From the NCBI GenBank assembly GCA_013416795.1, contig RQSC01000619.1, positions 21,845 through 61,977 of the forward strand: a stretch of 40,133 bases of DNA, in the 5' to 3' direction. The notes beneath the pieces were generated by a model. It did not search any database, was not told the DNA's origin, and saw only the letters and a list, made by a program, of their open reading frames with translations. The translations under genes and the position numbers were made by a program. Source of the stretch: Prasinococcaceae sp. CCMP 1430. Taxonomy: Eukaryota > Prasinodermophyta > Palmophyllophyceae > Prasinococcales > Prasinococcaceae. Of this stretch, positions 1 through 8,807 are shown in pieces; positions within the stretch are counted from its first letter, which is position 1; each line of letters opens with the position of its first letter.

Positions 1-3000
1 GCGGGTGCAGCGGAGGGCACGGGACGCGCTGCGTGCTGAGGCGGCGCGCGGCGGCGCGGCGCGTGGCTGGAGGCGGTCGTTCGGTCGCGCGTGGCCCCAG
101 GGGGGCGCCCGCAGGCCGTGCCGCTGCGGGCGGCGATGCTGCCACCGGCGGTGATGATGTGCTCGCTGACCTGCTCGCGCAGATCATCGGGGAGGAGGAG
201 GCAGCCGCGACGGCCCCAGAGGCCGCCGGTGCCACCGATGAAGACAAGTTCACGGACGAAGATGATTTCCTGTCCGATGAGCTCACCGCGGAGGATCTGA
301 GCGAGGCGAATGACTTCGACGCGCTCACGGCAGACCTGGACGCGCTGGTGGGGACCCCGACCCCCACCAACGAAACGAAACCCTCAGTAAGCGAGGACGC
401 CACGCGCTGGGCGGCGCGTGCGGCCGAGCTGAGCGCTCTGCCAGTCGACAAAGGGCTCAAGCCACTGCTGCGTGAGTACGGTCTCAAGCTCGGAGGCAAA
501 AAGGCGGTGCTCGTGGAACGTCTCGTTGAGAAGGAGAAGGAGCTCGCCGCCGAACAGGCGGTGGCCGACGCCAAGGCTGCGCGCGTGGGGGCGCGCGTGG
601 AGGCGCTCGAGTCGCGCGCGCGCGGATGGGCGGACCGCGCGCTCGCGCGCAACCGCGAGTCCATCGAGCGCGGCTGGGAGACCGAGTCGTACAATCTGTC
701 CATGGGCATCGAGCCCGGGCAGGACGCGCCGCCCGAGCAAGCCGCTGAGGACGCGGACGCCACCACTGGCGACTTCGACGCGTTCGACCTTTCGCGCTTC
801 GACATGGTTGAGGAGGACGCTGCGGCCGCCGAGGCTGAGCGCGAGCGCGCGGAGGCTGAGGCTGCGGCAGCCGCCGCCGCCGCCGAGGCCGAGGCCGAGC
901 GCGAGCGCAAGGCCAACGAGCCCAAGTACGATGCCGCCAAATTCAAGGCGACGGGCCTCGACATGGCAGGCATGGGCATCGGATATGAGATGGGGCCCAC
1001 CGACATGGCGAGCGTGGACCTGCACTCGGGGCAGGCGTACGCGGCGCTCGAGCTGCTGCAGGCGGAGGAGGATGAGCGCGCTCGTAAGGGCCGCCGCCGC
1101 CCCGAAGAGGAGTCGCTCGGCGAGGAGATGCGGCGGCGGCTGAATGTGGACGTGGAGGAGATGCTGCACGCGCTGGTGCTGCTCGAGGACTCGGCTTCGC
1201 TCGACGCGGAGCAGGCGCTGCAGGCCCTCAAAGGCGCGCTCGCACAAGCGCACGAGGGTGTGTCGGGCACGCACTACCGTCGCATGCTCCGTCAGGTTGG
1301 GCGTGATCGTCGCAAGGTCAACGCCCAGGTGGACATCGACCTCGATGGCCAGACCATCCAGATCCTCTCGCAGCGCATGGGTCGGCGCGGCGAAATCCTC
1401 GAGCAGCGCAACGACACGCCCATGGCCCTCGATGCCTACCGCCGCGGCTTCCTCAACGCGCTGCGCGCGCAGGTGAGCCGCCAGCAGCAGCGCGCGGCGA
1501 GATTCCTCGCCGAGGACTTGGAGGGGACCGTGGTTGAGGCCGAGGTGCGCCACGTGTCGGAGTTCACGGGCGAGGTGGAGCTCGAGCTCAGGATGTCGCG
1601 CTCGGAGCGCTCCAAGCTGCCCGGGCGCATGCGCACCATCGTGCCTCGCGCACAGCAGGTCAAAGGTGAGCACTACCGCGTGGGCGAGGTGCTTTCCGTT
1701 GTTGTGCAGTCCTTTGCAGAGGCGGAGCGCCCGCGGCGAGGAGAGGACAACACCGAGCGCTACGACTTTACCTCAGACCAGGAGCTCAACATCGATACCG
1801 AGACAGGCGCACCGCTCTCTACGCTACGCCCGGGCGAGGGCGACAAGCTGGTCTCGCGCGCAGCTGCCACTCTGACGTGCTCGCGCCGCGCGCCCGAGCT
1901 CGTGCGGGGCCTCGTCGAGCGCGTGGTTCCCGAGGTGACGGGCGAGGACAGCCTTCTACGGATCATGGGCGTGTCGCGCGAGCCTGGAAAGTTCACCAAG
2001 GTGGCCATCGCGGCGGGCACGCCTGGCGCCAGCTCCGAGTCGGCCGTGCGCGTCGCCGTGGGTGTCGATGGCATTAATTCACGGCGCCTCTCAGAGCTCC
2101 TCGGCGGCGAACAGGTCATCTTCGTGGAGTATGATGAGGATCCGCAACGATACCTGCGCAACGCGATGGACAGGTACTGGCGCGACGACGAACGCTCCGC
2201 CTTGTCTGCTGTGCTGGTGTACACCGACGACCACGGCGATGGTTGGGGCTATGTTGCTGCCAAGCCTGGCATGGGAGCCGCCATGGTGGGCTCAGGCGCC
2301 TGCAACGTGCGCACGGCGTCGGACCTCACCGGCCTCAAGCTGAGCGTCGTTGAAGAGGATGAGTTCGAAGAGATCATGAAGCGGCGCGACGAGCGCGAGG
2401 CGCGCCGCATGAGTGCCGGCTGGCGCGTGCACTCCCGCGGACGCTTCGAAGGCGAAGCCGCGGCTGCGGGCACGGACAGCGCTAGCAGCATGCTCGAGGT
2501 TGAGGGCGTGCCCAGGGTGGATGACGCCGACATGTATGCCATGGGCAAGGACGAAGCCACCGTGGGCCAGTATGATTTGGACTCGCTGCTCGACGGTTTC
2601 GGCACCCTCAACGGCCGTGGCCGTGGCCGCGGCGCGGGCGAGGCTGCCTCTTCCGCGTCCGCACAGTCGAGTCGCCCCTCGCCGTCCGATCGCGACAGCA
2701 GCCGTGGGGGAGCGGGCGCCGGCAGTTGGCGGCAGACGTACGCGCCGCCGTCCTCGGGCTTTGTCAGCAGCGGCGGCGGTGGCGAGAACGAGGAGGAAGA
2801 TACCGACGGTGGCTTCTTGGACGGCGATTTCGACCTCGATGAGCTGCTGGGCTCCCTCGACGGCGATGCCACTCCTGCCACGACTGGCGGCGGATTCGAC
2901 GACGAGGAGGATGGAGTCGCCAGTGCGACGGCGGGCGCAGGGTGGGCGGGTGACACCGGTGATGGCGACGAGGAAGGCTTTGACCTCGACGAGGTTCTTG

Positions 3001-3263
3001 GCGCGGCGGTGGAAGGTGTGGGTGCAGGTGCCTCGGCGGAGGGCGGAGGCTTCTACCAGACCGCAAGCAGTGGCAGCGGCGGCTGGGCTGCCAACGAGGA
3101 CGACGGCTGGGCCGATGGCGAGGATGATCTGTGGGCAGAGGAGGACGATGCCGAGTCTGAGGAAGCCCCCACGGATGCCAGTCCGGCCAAGGACGAGGCC
3201 ACGAGCGACGACGCCCCGCAGGCGGGCGAGGACGATCTGGGCGTGGATGGCGTGTCGTGGTGA
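1..3263 (+). CDS. NusA-like transcription factor with SAP domain, 5' partial, probably organellar
   Basis: The frame is open to the left edge and has no ATG before residue ~230, so the true start lies outside the window. Domains in order (numbered from the GTG at 33): a basic Ala/Arg-rich N-terminus that could be an organelle transit peptide; an acidic stretch; a SAP-type DNA-binding helix pair at ~132-166; a Glu/Ala-rich coiled coil; a NusA N-terminal RNA-polymerase-binding domain from ~369; an S1 fold at ~497-560; KH1 at ~620-720, including VEYDEDPQRYLRNAM, which matches the NusA form VEWSEDP..FI.NAL; and KH2 at ~724-776, ending in VRTASDLTGLKLSV, the NusA RLAARLTGWKIDI strand-helix. A ~300-residue Gly/Asp-rich tail follows. 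Bacterial NusA controls pausing, termination and antitermination. A nuclear copy would act on plastid or mitochondrial bacterial-type polymerase (inference). The SAP domain and the tails are extra to bacterial NusA. Confidence 0.8.
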   Translation, partial: GCSGGHGTRCVLRRRAAARRVAGGGRSVARGPRGAPAGRAAAGGDAATGGDDVLADLLAQIIGEEEAAATAPEAAGATDEDKFTDEDDFLSDELTAEDLSEANDFDALTADLDALVGTPTPTNETKPSVSEDATRWAARAAELSALPVDKGLKPLLREYGLKLGGKKAVLVERLVEKEKELAAEQAVADAKAARVGARVEALESRARGWADRALARNRESIERGWETESYNLSMGIEPGQDAPPEQAAEDADATTGDFDAFDLSRFDMVEEDAAAAEAERERAEAEAAAAAAAAEAEAERERKANEPKYDAAKFKATGLDMAGMGIGYEMGPTDMASVDLHSGQAYAALELLQAEEDERARKGRRRPEEESLGEEMRRRLNVDVEEMLHALVLLEDSASLDAEQALQALKGALAQAHEGVSGTHYRRMLRQVGRDRRKVNAQVDIDLDGQTIQILSQRMGRRGEILEQRNDTPMALDAYRRGFLNALRAQVSRQQQRAARFLAEDLEGTVVEAEVRHVSEFTGEVELELRMSRSERSKLPGRMRTIVPRAQQVKGEHYRVGEVLSVVVQSFAEAERPRRGEDNTERYDFTSDQELNIDTETGAPLSTLRPGEGDKLVSRAAATLTCSRRAPELVRGLVERVVPEVTGEDSLLRIMGVSREPGKFTKVAIAAGTPGASSESAVRVAVGVDGINSRRLSELLGGEQVIFVEYDEDPQRYLRNAMDRYWRDDERSALSAVLVYTDDHGDGWGYVAAKPGMGAAMVGSGACNVRTASDLTGLKLSVVEEDEFEEIMKRRDEREARRMSAGWRVHSRGRFEGEAAAAGTDSASSMLEVEGVPRVDDADMYAMGKDEATVGQYDLDSLLDGFGTLNGRGRGRGAGEAASSASAQSSRPSPSDRDSSRGGAGAGSWRQTYAPPSSGFVSSGGGGENEEEDTDGGFLDGDFDLDELLGSLDGDATPATTGGGFDDEEDGVASATAGAGWAGDTGDGDEEGFDLDEVLGAAVEGVGAGASAEGGGFYQTASSGSGGWAANEDDGWADGEDDLWAEEDDAESEEAPTDASPAKDEATSDDAPQAGEDDLGVDGVSW

Positions 3264-3988
3264 GCGCCTGCGTAAACGAAAGCTACCTACGTTGATCGCC
3301 CCTCGCACACGCGGACGCGCGCGCCGAGGCAGGGGCGCAGCGCAATCGCCGCTGGCCGCGCGCGGCCCGCGCCAGCCCTCCATGCCGCGCGTGGCCGTGC
3401 CTCGCCTCGCGTGCGCTGTTCCGACGCCTGCAGCCTCCGTCTGTTTCTCGCTCTTCAGTTGTCTCTCATTGCCGCGCATGAGCCATCTTCGGTGAAATGG
3501 ATGTGCGTCGAGGGGCAGAGCTCGTCACCCACAACCACACATAAAAAAAACTGGTCTGGTCATTGCTCGCCCTCTGTTGACGGCTCCGGCTGGCCCACAG
3601 CACGGGCTGTCTCCTCTAGAGCCTGTACACATGTGTCCGCGTTCGCACTTGCGGGGTGCTCGGCTGTTGGCCGACGCCTCCGAGGCGCGGGGCGGGCGCT
3701 TCGAAAGATGCCAACCTGCCTCGGGGCGCATCGTCGGGCGCCTGAAGACAGATGGCGGCGAAGTGATTTCCCCCGCGAAATTTCCGCGGCGCGACGCATC
3801 GGCATCGGAGGGCGCGCGATCGGGCCGGCGGGCGGGAGGTGCGCCACTGCGCGAGCGAGCGTGGGGGCACAGGGGGGTGAGCGTCCCCGCGCGTCCGCGC
3901 GAGCGAGGCACCGACGCACGCCCGGGTTCCTACGGTCCCGCTGGGCGGAGGAGGGGCACGCCCCGGCGCAGGCGCCGCGCATTGAGTT
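3264..3988. other. Intergenic region after NusA-like gene
   Basis: I see no gene here. The open frames are GC-driven and show no recognisable protein. The stretch holds an A-run near 3542, one TGTACA at 3624 and a near-palindrome around 3773-3790 (CCGCGAAATTTCCGCGG), which could be a protein-binding site in the promoter of the following gene. It should hold the 3' UTR of the NusA-like gene and the 5' region of the protease-like gene. Confidence 0.5.
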
Positions 3989-6154
3989 ATGGCGACCGCG
4001 AGGAGCGATGGCGCGCGTCCTGCGGTGCCTCGAGCAGACTGCTTCGAGTTGTTGTTGTTGTTCGCGCTCGCTTGCACGGCGGGATGCGCCGCGGCGAAGC
4101 CTGAGGCGCGCGTGACGGGCGGCGCCGACGCGTCTGGCGATGACTTCGGCTTCGCCGTGCAGGTACGAACAGAATGTCTTCTTCGGAGTTCAGATAAGCC
4201 CACTAGGCAATGACTGCGGCAAGAGTGCGTCGGCAAGAGCGCCGCGAGCACGCGAGCCACGCGATGTCGATACGCGCTCACGCGGCTTGCGCATACGCGC
4301 GGCATGCCTCCGTCCGCGTGCTGCGACGTGACAGGTGGGCCTCACGCTGAGCCCCGCTTCGGGACTGGAGCCGTATTGCAGCGGCTCGCTCATCGCGCCG
4401 GACTGGGTCATCACGGCTGGGGCCTGCGTGGGTTTGCCGCCCAACACAGACAACCCCTTGCCATTCGAGTTTCCGCCTGAGATCATGTGGGTGGTGGCTG
4501 GCACGAACGAGTCCGTTGTGACCGGCTCGAGCTCGCCGCCTCCTAACGGGCAGCTTCGTAGCGTGACCCAGATCATCACGCACCCGCTCTTTGATTTCTC
4601 GGAGGTCGGCTACGCCGTCGCATTGCTCAAGCTGAATCTGCCTGTGCTCGGCGTTCCCACAGTTGCGCTCGCCGCAGAGCCCGGATGGGAGCGCACGGGG
4701 GCCGACCTCTACCTGGCCGGATACGGGAGCGAGGTATTTAGCGACGAATTGCCGTTTGGCGCGACAAACGGCAAGGACCTTCCGCAAGGTCTGCACTACG
4801 GCGTGTTGGACCTCCTTTCCGAAGGCAGCAATCCCTGCGTTGGGTGGAGCGACAACATCTTCTCAGGGAGTGACATGCTATGCATGGGTACGTTGCGCTA
4901 CCGCCGACGCAAGCCGCCTCGCTGCGCTGGTCGCGACGTGACAACGCCGTGCTGACGCGGGCGGGCGCGCATCGGCGCCGCGCCGCTGCTCGCAGGCGGA
5001 TGTCTGGGGAACGTGGGAGCCTGCGTTGGGGATCTCGGGGCACCGGTGACAGTGCTCGGGACCGACGGCGAGCCGGTACTCGTGGGCGTCTTTTCCATCG
5101 GTCCGCCGGGCGGTTGCCTTACGGCGGAGCCCGAGATTGCGTCACGCGTGGACAACAAGGTGTCATGGATTGTCGAAACCGCCGGGCTCGACAGCGGTGT
5201 TGCACTCGGCACGCCGTGCACGGGTGCGCTCGACGCAGGCCAGCAGTGCCAAAGCAGCGCGCTGGTCCCGTGGGCCGCCGGCACACCCGCCCCAAGTGCA
5301 GCCGCGTGCGGCGCGACAGAGCCCCTCCAGAACTTTACGGACCAGAACGGCGACGACACCTCTCCGTCAGTGGCCATTCCTCTCTGGAGCGGAGGCGCGG
5401 AGGAGGTATGGGAGCAGCCAGCGCGCCCGCGCTGTGCGCGGGCTCACATGGCCTCGCAAGATCGTGCATAGCAACGCTGACTGCCTCTGCTGACCTTTCT
5501 CTCGTCTATCTCGACCAACACTGGCAGGATGTGGACATCTTCGGCAGTTGCCCGGATGTGTTGGCCAGCCCTACTGCGGCGCGGCCGTCTGAAGGCGGCA
5601 GCGCGAACATACCCATCGGGACCGTTGGCATCCTCCTGTCCCCGACCACAACGGGGTGCCTCGTTGATCTGGTGCACACGACGAAGCTGTTCGCTCCCTG
5701 CGTCGAGATCAACGCATGGTTCAAGCCCCTTTCCGCGTTTGACCCCGAGCGTTTCATCGTCACGTATGCGCTCGCGACCAACGGCGTCATCGCAGACCTG
5801 GACGCCGCCATGTTCAGCTCGGGCAGGCTCGAAGTCACCGACGGCGCGAATCCGCCACAGCAAGGCGCGTGGACGCGAATCAAGTTTGTTACGGACCAGG
5901 CTGGCGCCGAAGGGAACACCGTCACTATGATCGCCAGTCAAGCTGGACAGTCAACGGTGTTTGACGCAATCACCGGAAGCAATACCTTTGGCTTCGCCAC
6001 GGATGACATCGAGGTCTCGCTCGCCAGCTGCAGCGGCGCGCCTGCGCCGAGCTCTGCTGGTGAGGTCGGGGAGGGAGGGCCAGAAGATATCGAGCTGGAC
6101 ATCGACGAGACAGCCAACGGCGACGCTGAGACGGCGGGCAGCGACGGCGTCTGA
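3989..6154 (+). CDS. Secreted trypsin-fold (S1) pseudoprotease with C-terminal lectin/MAM-like region
   Basis: Four exons (3989-4162, 4335-4887, 4996-5405, 5528-6154) join in phase to give about 587 residues. Residues ~17-36 are a signal peptide with a poly-Leu core (a GTT-repeat tract). RVTGGADAS at 41-49 replaces the IVGG activation site. CSGSLIAPDWVITAGAC at 73-89 is the chymotrypsin-fold histidine loop, but the catalytic His is Ala88. The Asp loop reads YAVALLKL, with Ala152 in place of Asp. The serine loop reads GDLGAP instead of GDSGGP, with Leu256 in place of Ser. Flanking Cys and hydrophobic positions are kept, so the fold is probably intact while catalysis is lost. The C-terminal ~300 residues are Cys-containing and end in WTRIKF then DDIEVSLASC, similar to the end of MAM/jelly-roll domains (weak). 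Likely extracellular and a binding or regulatory protein rather than an enzyme. The start is the first ATG before the signal peptide. Confidence 0.8.
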
Positions 6155-6464
6155 TTGAACGCACGTGCTGTGCCACCGCACGCGGATGCGAGAGCCGCGC
6201 AGCCGCGCCTGTGAGCCACGGGGAGCCACGCTCTTTTCCCTCAGTGTCCGGCAGGCTGCGCAGGGCCGTCAACGTGTTAATTGCTAACCACTATCGCCAA
6301 CGTGAAAAGTAAAGCAAAGTGATGATTACGCGGGGGCTGAAAAAGTTCAACGGTTTTCGCTGACTCAGCACCCACAGCTCGAAAAGGAAAAGCGCAGCAC
6401 GCCGCGCGCCCGCCTGCGCGCCACAGAGGGAGCGCCCTGCCGGGGGGGGAGGAGAGGGAGGACC
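6155..6464. promoter_or_regulatory. Spacer with an AT-richer patch upstream of AlkB-like gene
   Basis: Positions ~6270-6370 are clearly richer in A and T than the surroundings and probably hold the 3' end of the previous gene and the promoter of the next. A CTGAC followed by CAG near 6358-6368 could be a branch point and acceptor of an intron whose upstream exon I cannot find. No gene is visible otherwise. Confidence 0.35.
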
Positions 6465-7748
6465 GTGGTGCCCAGCTGCGGCGCGTCTGCGGGCGGCAAT
6501 GGCGACGAGGGGCGTGGCGCGGGCGCCGCTGCGGGCGCCGGCGCGGCGCGAGCGCGCGTGCGGCCGCGGCCTCGTCGCGCGTCCGCGCATGCGGCAGAGG
6601 CCGGTGCGGAGGCTTCAGGTGCCCAGACGCACGCAGACGGCACTGCTGCGCGAGCGAGCGTGGCCGCGTTCCCGCGACCGCGCTCGCCCGCGCGCTACTA
6701 CGCCTTGCCCCTGTCTGTCGCGGCTGCGTGTGTCGCGTCCGCAGCGGGCGCGGCCCCGTCAATGCTCGCCCCTGGGATAGCGTTCGTTGTGGTGCCGCTG
6801 GTCGACGCTTTCCTCGGCGAGGACACGAGCCCGCCGCTGCCAGACGATGGCAGCGGCCGCGCGCTGCCCTCGTTGCACTACCGTGCCCCGCTGTTGACTT
6901 TCGCTTTCGTCGCCATGGCGTCGCTGCCGTACTGCTGCGCACGCTTCTGCGTGCAAGCGTCGGCTGCGCTCGCGCACACGAGCGCGCCAGGTGCCCTCGG
7001 TCTGGTCGCCCTCGTGCTCTCTTCGGGCGTGGTCGGGGGTCTGGGAATCAACGTTGCTCACGAGCTGGTGCATAGCACGCGTCGAAGCGAGCGTGTGCTG
7101 GCGCGCGTCCTTCTGAGCTTTTACTGCTACGTGTATTGGGCAACGAGCCACCTCAGTCATCACAGGCACGTCGGGCTTCCTGAGCGCGACAGCGCGACGG
7201 CAGCACTCGGCGAGACAGTCTGGGGCTTTGCTGCGCGTGCACCGGCCAAAAACCTCCGCCTTGCCCTACACGACGAGCGACGCCGGCTGCGCAGGGCCGA
7301 GTGGGTGCTCGGGCCGTCGGTCGTGTGCGGCACGCTGTGCGCGCTGTACGGTCCGCTCGCGAGCGTGTTCTACGCCGCTCAGGCAGCCGTGGCAGTCTTC
7401 TTGCTCGAAACAGTCAATTTTGTCGAGCACTACGGGCTTCAAAGGCAGTCGCGCCGCAAAAGCGCGCCACCATCGACTGAGATCAGCTGGAATGGATCGT
7501 GGCCAGCTTCCGACGCCCTGCTCTTCAACCTGCAGCGCCACGCGGATCACCACGATGCCGGGCGCGCGTCAGTGCCGTACGAGCGGCTCAGGCTGCACTC
7601 GGAGGGCGCCATGAGCGCGCCCCGCCTGCCGGCCAGCTACCCCGTGCTCATACTGCTGAGCGTCTTCATGCCACCGCTCTACTCGCGGCTCATGGACGGG
7701 CGCGCTCGCGAGGCCAACGCGCGCGCCCGCGCCTTGTACGAGACGTGA
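6465..7748 (+). CDS. AlkB-type alkane 1-monooxygenase-like membrane di-iron protein
   Basis: Integral-membrane non-haem di-iron hydroxylase of the fatty-acid-desaturase/AlkB superfamily; bacterial members hydroxylate the terminal carbon of n-alkanes using rubredoxin. The His motifs are present in order: HELVH (codons from 7059), HLSHHRH, NFVEHYGL and LQRHADHH, the last two being diagnostic of AlkB rather than of desaturases. The first hydrophobic helices end in VPLVDAFLGED, like the AlkB I(P)LLDLLLGED turn. The frame has no ATG before 6762, which lies inside the first helix. The GTG at 6465 is only the first possible start of an open stretch, so an upstream exon or a non-AUG start is likely. 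The N-terminal ~65 residues are low-complexity Ala/Arg/Gly and may be a targeting sequence. No rubredoxin domain is seen. The substrate in a eukaryote is unknown. Confidence 0.8.
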   Translation: MVPSCGASAGGNGDEGRGAGAAAGAGAARARVRPRPRRASAHAAEAGAEASGAQTHADGTAARASVAAFPRPRSPARYYALPLSVAAACVASAAGAAPSMLAPGIAFVVVPLVDAFLGEDTSPPLPDDGSGRALPSLHYRAPLLTFAFVAMASLPYCCARFCVQASAALAHTSAPGALGLVALVLSSGVVGGLGINVAHELVHSTRRSERVLARVLLSFYCYVYWATSHLSHHRHVGLPERDSATAALGETVWGFAARAPAKNLRLALHDERRRLRRAEWVLGPSVVCGTLCALYGPLASVFYAAQAAVAVFLLETVNFVEHYGLQRQSRRKSAPPSTEISWNGSWPASDALLFNLQRHADHHDAGRASVPYERLRLHSEGAMSAPRLPASYPVLILLSVFMPPLYSRLMDGRAREANARARALYET

Positions 7749-7769
7749 AACTGCGCGACCTCCCACCCA

Positions 7770-7814
7770 TGTACACAATTCATCAATCCACCCAATAAAG
7801 TTACATAGTGTACA
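7770..7814. promoter_or_regulatory. Shared 3'-end region of convergent genes with AATAAA and two TGTACA palindromes
   Basis: Only 85 bp separate the stop of the AlkB-like gene from the stop of the opposite-strand SAYSvFN gene. TGTACA occurs at 7770 and 7809, one about 20 nt past each stop, and AATAAA lies at 7794-7799 on the plus strand. Because TGTACA is its own reverse complement, it can serve either transcript. The role in polyadenylation is inference. Confidence 0.4.
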
Positions 7815-7833
7815 GCGCCGCTGTCGTTCGCCG

Positions 7834-8664
7834 CTACATGCGTCTTCGCAGCATGTTGTCGACCGCCTCCGCGTTGAAGGCTCCAGGCAGCTCTCGAAAG
7901 TCGTCATTGAAGATCGAGTAAGCCGACACCTCACCCGCGCGCCTCACACCGAGATTGCATGCAATGCCGGTGACGATGGAACCCATCACGAAGAGCTCAG
8001 GCACGCCCACAGCCGCGCTACCACGCAGCGCGACCAGCCACGCAATCAGGGAAGCCCACACCGCGGGTCGCACAGAGAGGAGCACGTAGCATAGGGCCTC
8101 GGGCAAGCACAGCGTGACGCGCAAAAATGAGTATGCGCGGCCGCGAAGCCTCTGCGGCACTGCGAGTGCCATCGCCCACGCGGGCCAGCAGAGGAAGCGG
8201 CTGTCAGCATGTGCGTCGTCGGCAGCCCCTACCAGCACCGCGACACACGCGTTGCGGGGCGCGCGATTTCGCAACGACGACGCAGACGCACCCACGAGCG
8301 GCTCGTCCTCAGGAGTCTCGTCGCCGGTGCGCTCGGCGCGGGCCGCACGCCGCTCGGCCTCGGCCTCGATTACCTCCCTCTCGCGCGCAGCGCTTACAGG
8401 GACGCCGGCGCTTCCGAGCATAAGCGTCGCGCCGTCGGGCACGCCATTGAGCGCCGCGGGGTCGTCCGGTGGCAGCCTCGCGCCGCGGAAGAGCAGCGTT
8501 GCGCCGCTACCTGCGGGCGCGCCGACCGCATGCAGCACGTCCGCGGGCGTGCACTTGCCACGCGCGAGCCCCACGGCGCACCGTCGCCCGCCGAGCGCGG
8601 GCGCAAGCACGCTGACCGAGAAGGTCGCGCCTGCGTTCTTCTCGTCGCCCGCGCCTGCCACCAT
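7834..8664 (-). CDS. Ubiquitin-like/SAYSvFN-domain membrane protein
   Basis: About 276 residues from the ATG at 8664. Residues ~15-90 have the pattern of a ubiquitin-like beta-grasp, with LLFRGARLPPDD matching the L.F.G..L.D strand-turn of ubiquitin. A charged linker of ~60 residues follows, then hydrophobic segments (about 190-235), then the C-terminal signature SAYSIFNDDFRELPGAFNAE, which defines the SAYSvFN family (human SAYSD1, an endoplasmic-reticulum translocon-associated protein). The combination suggests an ER-membrane protein that brings a ubiquitin-like fold to the membrane; the precise role is not known. An upstream in-frame GTG at 8745 would add 27 residues but has no ATG. It is divergent from the sterol glucosyltransferase with 143 bp between start codons. 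Confidence 0.75.
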   Translation of the reverse strand: MVAGAGDEKNAGATFSVSVLAPALGGRRCAVGLARGKCTPADVLHAVGAPAGSGATLLFRGARLPPDDPAALNGVPDGATLMLGSAGVPVSAAREREVIEAEAERRAARAERTGDETPEDEPLVGASASSLRNRAPRNACVAVLVGAADDAHADSRFLCWPAWAMALAVPQRLRGRAYSFLRVTLCLPEALCYVLLSVRPAVWASLIAWLVALRGSAAVGVPELFVMGSIVTGIACNLGVRRAGEVSAYSIFNDDFRELPGAFNAEAVDNMLRRRM

Positions 8665-8807
8665 CGCGACAGCGCGTGGATTGCGCCACGCCGTGCCGCG
8701 CTGCGCCTCTCGCGCGCACTCTGGGATACTGGCGGGTTGGTGCACTGGTCAGGGGCATTTTTTTTTCAATTTCCGGCCGGTGCCACTTCGCGCGCCCGCG
8801 GCAGAGC
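8665..8807. promoter_or_regulatory. Putative bidirectional promoter
   Basis: This 143-bp interval between two divergent ATG codons must hold both core promoters and both 5' leaders. It contains a T-run (8758-8766, followed by CAATTTCC) that is the only clear AT-rich element. The assignment rests on gene arrangement alone. Confidence 0.5.

Noticed and set aside
384-1673. Long minus-strand open frame (429 codons) opposite the NusA-like gene
   Set aside because: His/Leu/Arg-rich translation with no family similarity; it mirrors codon use of the plus-strand gene in GC-rich DNA.
2292-3479. Minus-strand open frame (395 codons) over the Gly/Asp tail of the NusA-like gene
   Set aside because: An antisense shadow of low-complexity coding sequence; no motif, start context or conservation.
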